Positions 1 through 7,739 of a stretch of 64,000 nucleotides of DNA are shown piece by piece (the stretch's first letter is position 1; each line of letters begins with the position of its first letter). Under the pieces are notes generated by a model, which saw only the letters and a list, made by a program, of their open reading frames with translations, was not told the origin of the DNA and searched no databases. Source of the stretch: Chloroflexota bacterium (GTDB lineage: Bacteria; Chloroflexota; Anaerolineae; Promineifilales; Promineifilaceae); the NCBI GenBank assembly GCA_022616275.1, contig JAKEFB010000100.1, positions 32,769-96,768 of the forward strand, given 5' to 3'. The position numbers were made by a program, and so were the translations under genes.

Positions 1-1
1 C

Positions 2-709
2 GGCGCTGTCACCGTACAGGTGGAAGCATTATGGCACACCTCGACTCGTGTGGAGTCGCTGGCGTCCACCGTAGAGCAGAACAATGCCAGGCAATACCTT
101 TGCTTTGATCTGGTCACCGGCCGGGTGGCAGACGATTACCCCCTGGCCGGTTACCTGTATGAGCATGGGGCTACGTCCGCCGATCTCGCCTGGTTCCGCC
201 AGAACGCCGTTACCTTCGACCTCTTCGGTGCTAACTTTTACCCCTGGTCCTACACGGAGCTGGGCCTGCAGAAGAACGGCCGGCCCCGGCGTATCCTGCG
301 CCACACGCACGGCGACAAGATTGCCGAGGTTATCAATGACGCCTATAGCCGCTACCATATGCCGGTCGCTATCACCGAGACCTCGGCCAGGCGGGACGTG
401 GCCGGCCGGGCGCAGTGGATGGACGAGACGATCGATGCCGTGCGCAACCTGCGCCGCCAGGGCATTCCCGTCGTGGGTTACACCTGGTTCCCCTTCCTGA
501 CGATGATAGATTGGGCCTACCGGCGCGGCCGCCGGCCGGTTGAGAGCTATTTACTCTATCTTGGTCTATACGACTCGACCTTTGACGCCGGCAGAATCCT
601 CCAACGCCACCGGACTCCCCTGGTTGATCATTACCAACAACATATGGCCCAGCCCATGCCCCCAGTATTTATACCTGACAAGGTGACGGCCGCTCACAGA
701 GCGGGGTGA
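2..709 (+). CDS. GH1-like glycoside hydrolase, C-terminal part (5' end outside window)
   Basis: The reading frame is open to the left edge of the window, so this is the C-terminal part of a longer protein (at least 235 residues seen). It looks like the second half of a (beta/alpha)8 glycosidase of the GH1/clan GH-A type. The stretch VAITET (Glu codon at 377-379) sits where GH1 enzymes have the ITENG nucleophile strand. It is followed by GYTWFPF and a W...R...YLGLYD tail resembling the GH1 ending. The expected Asn-Gly after the Glu is replaced by Thr-Ser, so specificity and even catalysis are uncertain. The stop lies 32 nt before a GH2 gene, suggesting co-transcription and a role in glycan trimming or turnover. 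A non-catalytic GH1-related protein is the alternative. Confidence 0.6.
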   Translation, partial: GAVTVQVEALWHTSTRVESLASTVEQNNARQYLCFDLVTGRVADDYPLAGYLYEHGATSADLAWFRQNAVTFDLFGANFYPWSYTELGLQKNGRPRRILRHTHGDKIAEVINDAYSRYHMPVAITETSARRDVAGRAQWMDETIDAVRNLRRQGIPVVGYTWFPFLTMIDWAYRRGRRPVESYLLYLGLYDSTFDAGRILQRHRTPLVDHYQQHMAQPMPPVFIPDKVTAAHRAG

Positions 710-741
710 AGGAGGTGACAAGGTGAAGAAACCCTTAGTTT

Positions 742-3552
742 ATGGCCGTGCTGAGTATAGCTAACTGTATGGATGGAATCACGCGCCCGCACTTTTTTCT
801 TGATGGCTACTGGAACTTTTGGACCGATCCTGACGCTTCTTTCTCGCCTGTCTCATTGGTTGCCGATCAAGCTATTACCATTCGTGTCCCTGCGCCCTGG
901 CAGTCTCACGCTGAGGAACTGCGCTTCTATTCCGGGGTCGGTTGGTACCGCCGCACGATGGAACTGCCTGCCGAATGGTTTAACGGCCGGGTGATTGTCC
1001 TCGGCTTTGAGGCGGCCGATTATCTGGCCGAAGTGTGGGTCAACAACGTGCCAATTGGCGAGCACGAAGGTGGCTACCTGCCTTTCGAGTGGGACGTGAC
1101 TCACGCCGCCCAGCCTGGCCTTAATACCATTACCGTCCGGGTGAACGACCCAATTGAGCTATTCCCCGAAATCCCACATGGCAAGCAGTCCTGGTACGGC
1201 CCGCTCTCCGGCCTGTGGCAATCCGTGTGGATTGAGAGCCGGCCGCCCAGCCACCTGCTCAAAGCGCAGATAACGACCCGTGGTGAAGAGGTAGAAGTAG
1301 CCGTCCGCCTCAACCGGCCGCTCGACCCAGGCCAGCGCCTGGTCTACGAAATTATCGCCCCCGATGGGCGGCTTTGCGCCCGTAGCGAGTCAGAAGCGAC
1401 CGGCGAGTCGAAAGCGACCGGCGAGTCGAAAGCGACCGGGGTGTCTATCCCTGTCCCCTCTCCCCGACCGTGGGATGTGACCTCGCCCAACCTCTACACC
1501 GTGCAAGTAACGTTGTACGATCAACTCGTGCGGCCGGTTGATGCGCTGGCCAACACCTTTGGCTTCCGGACGATCGAGACGCGGAACGGCCTGCTGTTTC
1601 TCAACGGCCGCCCTCTCTACCTGCGCGGCGCGCTGGACCAGGACTATTACCCGGACCTGATTTGCACACCGCCGTCAACTGAATACATTGAGGACCAGTT
1701 CCGCAAAGCGAAAGCAATGGGGCTGAATTGTCTGCGGCTGCACATCAAGATTGCCGACCGGCGCTATTACCAGGCGGCCGACCGCCTGGGCCTGCTCCTG
1801 TGGGTGGATTTGCCCAACTGGCGGACCCTGACCCCGGCCGCCAGGCAGCGGGCCGCAGATACCCTGACCGGCATGGTTGAGCGCGATTGGAACCACCCTT
1901 CAGTGATCATTCGTACCATTATCAACGAGAGTTGGGGCGTGGACCTGACTAATCCTGACCACCGCGCCTGGCTGGCCGACATGGTTGGTTATCTGAAATC
2001 CCTGGACCCAGACCGGCTGGTCATCGGCAACTCGGCCTGCCACGGCAACTTTCACGTCGCCGGTGACATTGCCGACTTCCACAACTATTGCGCCATCCCT
2101 GATAACTACGAGCAGTGGCGCGATTGGGTCGAAAATTTCGCCGGCCGGCCGGCCTGGATTTACGCTCACCCGTACGAAAATTTCGAAGCCTGGCGGCTAT
2201 TCCTGCGCCAGCCCCGGGAGCCCCGGCCGGGGCCGGCCGCGCCGGAGGTGCGCTTTCGGGGCGACGAGCCGTTGATCGTCTCGGAATTCGGCAACTGGGG
2301 CCTGCCGGACGTGGCCGGGTTACGCCGCCACTACGGTGGCGAGCCGTGGTGGTTTGAAACGGGCCTGGAGTGGGCCGACGGCATCGTCTATCCCCACGGC
2401 ATTGAAGAGCGTTTCAAGCACTACCACCTCGACCGGATTTTCCCCACCCTGTCCGACCTCTCGGCCGCCAGCCAGCGGCTGCAATTCGCCGGCCTCAAAT
2501 ACGAGATCGAACAAATGCGCCGCCACCCCACCATTGCCGGCTACGTCATCACCGAATTGACCGACGTCCATTGGGAGTGCAATGGGCTGTTAGATATGTG
2601 CCGCCACCCCAAGCTTTTCTACGAGGCCATTGGCCGGATCAACAGCGACGACCTTATCATTCCCCATTGGCGGCGGGTTGCTTTCTGGGAAGGGGAACAG
2701 GGCGACGTGGAATTGCTGCTGTCGCACTTCTCGATGGCCGACCTGGCCGGCAGTCGCCTGGAGTGGCGTCTCGACATCGCTCCAGACATCGCCGGGTCGT
2801 TTGCCGGGTTAGCGCCGCGGCCGGCTGCGGTGACGGCCGTGGGGGTGGCTTCGTTTACCGTTCCGGCCGTCGAGCGCGGCACGCGAGCGCGCCTGGAATT
2901 TCGCCTGTTCGACGCGGCCGGGATGTTGGTGGCCAGTAATGAACAGGAGTTGTATTTCTTCCCGTGCCAGGCGGCCGGGCCCGGCGCGATAAAGGTGTAC
3001 GCACCCACCCTGGCCTGGTCACTGAGCGAGTTGGGCTATTCCCTGGTTGACTCTCCGGCTACGGCCGACGTCGTATTAGTTGAGGAGCTGACCGACGAGC
3101 TGCGCCCCTACCTCTTGCAAGGCGGGCGGGTGCTGTGGCTGGCCGAATCCTCCCAGTCGCGGCAAACATTCGCCGGTCACCTCAACGTCGTCGAACGGAA
3201 GGGCAGCAGTTGGCAAGGAGATTGGGCCAGCACGTTGAGTTGGATTCGCCAGGACAGGCTGTTTGGCGCCTTGCCCACCCAAGGGGTGGTGGATTTTGCC
3301 TTTGCCGGCCTGACGCCCGAACACGTCATCACTGGCTTTAGCCCGGACGAGTTTGCCACCGACGTATACGCCGGTTTGTTCGTCGGCTGGCTACACAAAC
3401 CGGTCGCCCTGGTCGGCGAGCGGCGGGTCGGCGAGGGACGGCTGATGATTTCAACCTTCCGCCTCTCCCAACGCCTGACCACTCATCCGGCCGCCGCCAT
3501 CCTGCTCAGCCACATGCTCAGCCACATGCTCACTCACCGCGCCTCCCCATGA
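742..3552 (+). CDS. Glycoside hydrolase family 2 (beta-galactosidase/glucuronidase type)
   Basis: A 936-residue GH2 enzyme. Roughly: N-terminal jelly-roll sugar-binding domain (about 20-170), Ig-like domain (about 170-280), TIM barrel (about 285-600), then about 330 extra residues including a flavodoxin/GATase-like segment near 755-830. The acid/base is probably E396 in TIINES and the nucleophile E515 in IVSEFG, the usual GH2 pair. No signal peptide is evident, so it may be cytoplasmic. ATG 742 is preceded by a GGAGG stretch about 30 nt upstream, too far to be a clear ribosome site. Residues about 216-233 are an 18-bp tandem repeat encoding ATGESK units inside the Ig-like region. The context is a polysaccharide locus; substrate cannot be read from sequence. 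Confidence 0.85.
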   Translation: MAVLSIANCMDGITRPHFFLDGYWNFWTDPDASFSPVSLVADQAITIRVPAPWQSHAEELRFYSGVGWYRRTMELPAEWFNGRVIVLGFEAADYLAEVWVNNVPIGEHEGGYLPFEWDVTHAAQPGLNTITVRVNDPIELFPEIPHGKQSWYGPLSGLWQSVWIESRPPSHLLKAQITTRGEEVEVAVRLNRPLDPGQRLVYEIIAPDGRLCARSESEATGESKATGESKATGVSIPVPSPRPWDVTSPNLYTVQVTLYDQLVRPVDALANTFGFRTIETRNGLLFLNGRPLYLRGALDQDYYPDLICTPPSTEYIEDQFRKAKAMGLNCLRLHIKIADRRYYQAADRLGLLLWVDLPNWRTLTPAARQRAADTLTGMVERDWNHPSVIIRTIINESWGVDLTNPDHRAWLADMVGYLKSLDPDRLVIGNSACHGNFHVAGDIADFHNYCAIPDNYEQWRDWVENFAGRPAWIYAHPYENFEAWRLFLRQPREPRPGPAAPEVRFRGDEPLIVSEFGNWGLPDVAGLRRHYGGEPWWFETGLEWADGIVYPHGIEERFKHYHLDRIFPTLSDLSAASQRLQFAGLKYEIEQMRRHPTIAGYVITELTDVHWECNGLLDMCRHPKLFYEAIGRINSDDLIIPHWRRVAFWEGEQGDVELLLSHFSMADLAGSRLEWRLDIAPDIAGSFAGLAPRPAAVTAVGVASFTVPAVERGTRARLEFRLFDAAGMLVASNEQELYFFPCQAAGPGAIKVYAPTLAWSLSELGYSLVDSPATADVVLVEELTDELRPYLLQGGRVLWLAESSQSRQTFAGHLNVVERKGSSWQGDWASTLSWIRQDRLFGALPTQGVVDFAFAGLTPEHVITGFSPDEFATDVYAGLFVGWLHKPVALVGERRVGEGRLMISTFRLSQRLTTHPAAAILLSHMLSHMLTHRASP
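1386..1440 (+). repeat. 18-bp in-frame tandem repeat within GH2 gene
   Basis: Two perfect copies of an 18-mer (1396-1413 and 1414-1431), with partial copies on both sides, encode SEATGESKATGESKATG. The period is a multiple of three, so the frame is kept. It sits in a probable surface loop or linker of the Ig-like domain. Confidence 0.85.
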
Positions 3553-3655
3553 CTCTGGTACTAAGAAGAAGGTTACCCAGGCACTAAGAAAATCAGCACT
3601 GCCGCATCAGGTATAACTCCTCCAACTGGACTACAAAAGGCCAGGTAGTGCGAGT

Positions 3656-4921
3656 ATGAACACTGAGCGCAATAATAGACCGCTTTTTTTCGTCGGTTGC
3701 GGGTTTTTGTTACTCTTACTGGTCGGGGCCGCCCTCCTCGTATTCCTGGTTGTGCCTAACTTGCTTTTCCGGGTAGCAGAAAACGGCCCGGAACCCCCGG
3801 CCGTATCAGGCCAGTCACCCCCTCAAGAGGCTATCCCTACCCTGACCCTGCCCCCAGAGGAGGCTACAGTCCCGTTCACCCCGACTGTAGCTTCGGGGGA
3901 GGCCAGCGCGACGGCTCAATTTGTTCCGGCGCAGCCGGATTTATTAAGCGCGTTGTTTGAGCAGACAAACCCTGGCGTCGTCAACGTCCAGGTCTTCCTG
4001 GAAGAGGCCCTGGGCGGCCAGGGAGCAGGTTCGGGTTTCATCCTGGACGAACAGGGGCACATCGTGACCAACAACCACGTCGTTGCCGGCGCCTCGCAGG
4101 TGATTGTCGTCTTCTACGATGGAACCGAAGCGGCGGCCGAGATTGTCGGGACGGACGACGACAGCGACCTGGCCGTCATTCGCGTTCAACAACTGGCCGA
4201 AGGGGCCCATCCTCTGCCCTTAGGCGATTCGGACCAGACTGCGGTGGGCGAGTGGGTCATTGCCATCGGCAATCCGTTTGGCCTGGGGAGCAGCATGACG
4301 GTGGGGATTGTCAGCGCCCTCGGCCGGACGATTGCTTCCGGGATAACACCTTTCTCGATTCCCCAGGCTATCCAGACCGATGCTGCTATTAACCCTGGTA
4401 ATTCCGGTGGGCCACTGCTTAACCTGGAGGGAGAAGTGATTGGCGTCAACGCCCAAATTGCGACGGGTGGCGCTTCACGGGGCAACGTCGGCGTCGGTTT
4501 TGCCATTCCGTCCAACGTCGTCCGCCTGGTCGCGCCGGCGTTAATCGAGGCTGGAGCGTACGACTGGCCCTGGCTGGGCGTCAGTGGTGGTAGCGTTAAC
4601 CTGATAGTGATGGAAGCCAACAACCTTGAGACCCAACAGGGCGCCTACATCCACCAGGTCATCCCCGGCGGGCCGGCGGACGAGGCCGGCCTGCAAGGCA
4701 CCACGGGCGTAGCCAACGTCAATGGTGTTGAAGCTCCTGTCGGCGGCGACGTTGTCGTGGCGGTGGATGGGCAGCCGGTCCAGACCTTTGACGATATGTT
4801 AGCCCGGATCGCCTTCATGAACCCCGGCGACACCGTCACGCTAACCATTCTACGTGACGGCCAGCAGCGCGAGGTTGACGTTACCCTCCAGGCCCGGCCG
4901 TCGGAGTTTGCCTCTCCCTAA
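3656..4921 (+). CDS. HtrA/DegP-like trypsin-type serine protease with PDZ domain
   Basis: A 421-residue membrane-anchored protease. Residues about 9-33 are one strongly hydrophobic segment, followed by a Pro/Thr-rich linker to about residue 95. The chymotrypsin-fold domain carries a full catalytic triad: H141 (TNNHVV), D171 (DSDLAVI) and S250 (GNSGGPL). A C-terminal PDZ domain (about 310-415) contains GGPADEAGL and the VDGQPV strand. Family role: envelope protein quality control or processing outside the membrane. It follows the GH2 gene by 103 nt and is probably transcribed from its own weak promoter; TATAAC at about 3612 is a possible -10. Nothing links it specifically to the polysaccharide pathway apart from position. 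Confidence 0.93.
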   Translation: MNTERNNRPLFFVGCGFLLLLLVGAALLVFLVVPNLLFRVAENGPEPPAVSGQSPPQEAIPTLTLPPEEATVPFTPTVASGEASATAQFVPAQPDLLSALFEQTNPGVVNVQVFLEEALGGQGAGSGFILDEQGHIVTNNHVVAGASQVIVVFYDGTEAAAEIVGTDDDSDLAVIRVQQLAEGAHPLPLGDSDQTAVGEWVIAIGNPFGLGSSMTVGIVSALGRTIASGITPFSIPQAIQTDAAINPGNSGGPLLNLEGEVIGVNAQIATGGASRGNVGVGFAIPSNVVRLVAPALIEAGAYDWPWLGVSGGSVNLIVMEANNLETQQGAYIHQVIPGGPADEAGLQGTTGVANVNGVEAPVGGDVVVAVDGQPVQTFDDMLARIAFMNPGDTVTLTILRDGQQREVDVTLQARPSEFASP

Positions 4922-5003
4922 CCCCCAGGAACCCCATCTACCTCCGCCAATGGCGAGCGAAAGCGGTGCTGCTCAGACAATACACCCAAACTAGGGCAAC
5001 GCC

Positions 5004-5037
5004 TTCACTTTTTCCTGAACATGCTATAATTTTGCCC
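5004..5037 (+). promoter_or_regulatory. Promoter with TATAAT -10 directly before a GTG start (probable leaderless mRNA)
   Basis: A perfect TATAAT lies at 5025-5030, with a weak TTCACT at 5004-5009. A transcript from this -10 would begin at about 5037-5038, which is the GTG start codon of the next gene. No Shine-Dalgarno could be transcribed, so the message is probably leaderless. Confidence 0.55.
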
Positions 5038-6018
5038 GTGCTCAAGAACAAAAAGCTCCGGGGCCTTCTGCAACTGGTCTTAAGTGTGGCGCTGCTGGCC
5101 TTTTTAGTCAGTCGTGTGGGTCTGGAAGCCATCACCACGACCCTTAGCGATCTGAACTGGCCCTGGTATCTGTTTGCCTTTCTTCTCTTTCTACTCAACG
5201 TCGTTATCCGCGCCTACCGCTGGTCCGTTTTACTGGCCGGGTTAGGGGAACGGCCGCTTTTCGGCCGCCTACTCTACCTCTACTTTGTTAGCCTCTTTTT
5301 CAACAACTTCCTGCCTTCCGGTTTTGGCGGCGACGCGTTCAAAGTGCTGGAGCTGCGCCAGGAGCGCGGCCGGGGGGCGGAGGCGCTCAGCTCGGTGGTC
5401 ATGGACCGGTTGATAGGTCTGCTTGGCTCCTCTCTCATTGCCGTTGCTGCCCTGCTATGGAACAGCGCCCGGCCGGCGGCCGTTGACCTCCCCCCTGCCC
5501 TGGGAGTGACAATTGCTCTCGTTAGCCTGGGCATTCCGGCTCTTTTCGTTCTGCTACGCCGGGGCGACCCTCTTGACTGGCTGGCCAGCGCCCTGCCTCT
5601 GCTGCGGCCAATCACCGACAACGCCAGGGTGCGGCGGCTGGCCAATACGATCCACCGCTACCCTTTTCCGGCTTTACTGAAAGCGCTTCTGGCCAGCATA
5701 CCCTTTACGCTGTCTCTTATCCTGGCCCAGTTTGCTATCTCTGAAGCTTTATCGGCCGGCGTGCCTTTTTACCTGTTTCCCCTGTTCGTGCCTCTCATTT
5801 CTCTGATAACTTTGCTACCCATTTCCTTCAACGGGCTGGGCACACGGGAGGGGGCCTACATCCTGCTCTTCGTCCCGGCCGGCGTTTCTTACGAACATGC
5901 CCTGGCCATGTCGCTGGCATTTTATTTTCTCCGCTTCGCGACCGGCCTGGTTGGCGGTATACTCTACGCCATCCGCAGCGCCGGTGGTATCATCCGGGCC
6001 GCTTACGCCAACGAATAG
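5038..6018 (+). CDS. Lysylphosphatidylglycerol synthase TM-like / UPF0104 flippase-family membrane protein
   Basis: A 326-residue polytopic membrane protein of the UPF0104/AglD/MprF-TM type, with about eight hydrophobic segments. Family hallmarks visible are GFGGDAFKVLEL in the first third and NGLGTREGAYILL near residue 265. Members act in lipid or lipid-linked glycan translocation or synthesis. I place the start at GTG 5038 rather than ATG 4966: the shorter form begins with the family-typical basic stretch followed by TM1, and the -10 box lies between the two candidates. It is followed after 10 nt by a phosphodiesterase-superfamily gene with a good Shine-Dalgarno, so the two are probably one operon. 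Confidence 0.8.
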   Translation: MLKNKKLRGLLQLVLSVALLAFLVSRVGLEAITTTLSDLNWPWYLFAFLLFLLNVVIRAYRWSVLLAGLGERPLFGRLLYLYFVSLFFNNFLPSGFGGDAFKVLELRQERGRGAEALSSVVMDRLIGLLGSSLIAVAALLWNSARPAAVDLPPALGVTIALVSLGIPALFVLLRRGDPLDWLASALPLLRPITDNARVRRLANTIHRYPFPALLKALLASIPFTLSLILAQFAISEALSAGVPFYLFPLFVPLISLITLLPISFNGLGTREGAYILLFVPAGVSYEHALAMSLAFYFLRFATGLVGGILYAIRSAGGIIRAAYANE

Positions 6019-6028
6019 GAAGAAATTG

Positions 6029-7690
6029 ATGGTTCAACGGAAAGTGGCCGTTTTTGGCCTTGACGGTATTACTTTTGACCTGTTGCAGCCCTGGCTGGAC
6101 GAGGGACGGCTGCCGAACCTGGCCAGGCTCCTGGCCGAAGGGGCCAGCGGCCGGCTGCGCTCGACCATCCCCCCTGTTTCAGCCTCGGCCTGGGCCTCTT
6201 TCGCCACAGGAGCGAATCCTGGCCAACACGGGCTGGTTGATTTTACTTACCCGTCCCCAGACAGCTACGAGATAAAAATCAGCAACGGCCGGACCCGCGC
6301 TGCGCCGGCCATCTGGGAAATCGTTGGCCAGGCCGGCGGGCAGGTCGGTGTGGTTAGTATGCCCATGACTTACCCGCCGCAGCCCCTCAATGGCTTTATG
6401 CTCTGCTCGTTTCTAACCCCCAGCCAGGACAGCGAATACACTTACCCGCCCGAATTAAAGCAGGAATTGGCCGCCGCCGTTGGCCCTTTTCCCTTGCATA
6501 TGTCTGAAAAGGGACGGGGAACTGACCCGGCCCGCTTTGTCGAGGCCGTCAAGCAGATGGAGATTGGCCGCGCTCGCGCCGTCTGCCATATGCTGCAAAC
6601 CCGGCCATGGGACCTGTTTCTGTACGTGATCGAGACGACCGATAACCTGCAACATGAGGTCTGGCACCTGCTCGACAAGAGCCACCCCCGCCACGACCCG
6701 CATCTGGCAGCCGCCCTCGCGCCCAAAATTCTCGACTACTATGAAACGGTAGACCGGCTGCTGGGCGAGATGGTCGCTTTGGTCCCGGAAGATGCTTTGA
6801 TCGTCATTCTGTCTGATCACGGCTTCGGCCCGTTTCACAAATTTTTCCACATCAATAACTGGCTGGCGGCCCAGGGCTGGCTCAAGTTCCGGCGCAGGCC
6901 GTTGAGCCTGGCCAAACGCCTCGCCTTCCGGCTTGGGGTCACGCCCATTAATGCGCTCAGGTGGGTGGTGCGGCTGCGTTTGAGTGGAATGCGCAAAAAC
7001 GTCAAGCGCGGCCGCGGCCGGGGCATGTTGCGGCGACTATTCCTGTCCTTTGACGACGTAGACTGGTCCAGGACCAGCGCTTTTTCAGTCGGCAATTTTG
7101 GCCAGGTCTATTTGAACGTCCGCGGCCAGCGGCCCCAGGGCCTGGTAGCGCCGGAGGCGGTTGAGCGGCTGCGCGACGACATTGCCGCGGCCGCGCTGGC
7201 CTTGCACGACCCGGCCGATAATGCCCGGGTCGTGCAGCAGGTCTACCGGCGCGAAGAGATTTTTCACGGGCCAAGCGTTGACCGGCTGCCCGACCTGGTG
7301 CTGCACACCGACCGCGCCCGTTACGTTTCCTTTGGCCACGCCGACTTTGGTTCGAATAAGATTCTTGAGCCGAGCACAGGCCAGACCGGCCACCACCACA
7401 TGGTCGGCGTTGTCGGTCTTAAAGGGCCCGGGGTGCGCCAGGGCTTTGTCCTCGAGGAACCCTCCATTCTCGACCTTGCTCCGACCATCCTCCATTACCT
7501 GGGACTGCCCGTGCCGGAGCACATGGACGGCCAGGTGCTGACCCAGGCTTTCACCGATTCTTTCAACGAAGCCAACCTGGTCCGGCGCCAGGAAAGCGAT
7601 CAAGGGCCGATAGTCGGGGACAAGGCCTATCAAATCGAGGAAGAAGAAATGGTGATGGCCAAGCTGCGTGACCTGGGTTACGTCGCTTAA
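6029..7690 (+). CDS. Alkaline phosphatase superfamily protein (type I phosphodiesterase/nucleotide pyrophosphatase-like)
   Basis: A 553-residue metal-dependent hydrolase of the alkaline phosphatase superfamily. It opens with VFGLDGITFDLL (first metal-binding Asp). SASAWASFATG follows with the Ser/Thr nucleophile region. LSDHGFGPFHK supplies the Asp-His metal pair, and GQTGHHH gives the late metal His. The family cleaves phosphate mono/diesters or transfers phospho-groups onto glycans. Start ATG 6029 is set by an AGGAAGAAA ribosome site at 6017-6025; the open frame upstream overlaps the previous gene and is not coding. It lies 10 nt after the UPF0104 gene. The substrate is unknown; modification or turnover of a lipid-linked glycan is inference. 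Confidence 0.8.
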   Translation: MVQRKVAVFGLDGITFDLLQPWLDEGRLPNLARLLAEGASGRLRSTIPPVSASAWASFATGANPGQHGLVDFTYPSPDSYEIKISNGRTRAAPAIWEIVGQAGGQVGVVSMPMTYPPQPLNGFMLCSFLTPSQDSEYTYPPELKQELAAAVGPFPLHMSEKGRGTDPARFVEAVKQMEIGRARAVCHMLQTRPWDLFLYVIETTDNLQHEVWHLLDKSHPRHDPHLAAALAPKILDYYETVDRLLGEMVALVPEDALIVILSDHGFGPFHKFFHINNWLAAQGWLKFRRRPLSLAKRLAFRLGVTPINALRWVVRLRLSGMRKNVKRGRGRGMLRRLFLSFDDVDWSRTSAFSVGNFGQVYLNVRGQRPQGLVAPEAVERLRDDIAAAALALHDPADNARVVQQVYRREEIFHGPSVDRLPDLVLHTDRARYVSFGHADFGSNKILEPSTGQTGHHHMVGVVGLKGPGVRQGFVLEEPSILDLAPTILHYLGLPVPEHMDGQVLTQAFTDSFNEANLVRRQESDQGPIVGDKAYQIEEEEMVMAKLRDLGYVA

Positions 7691-7739
7691 ACGGTTCCAC
7701 CGGCAACCGCTGTCATTGCCCGTACTGATAAGCGCCTCT

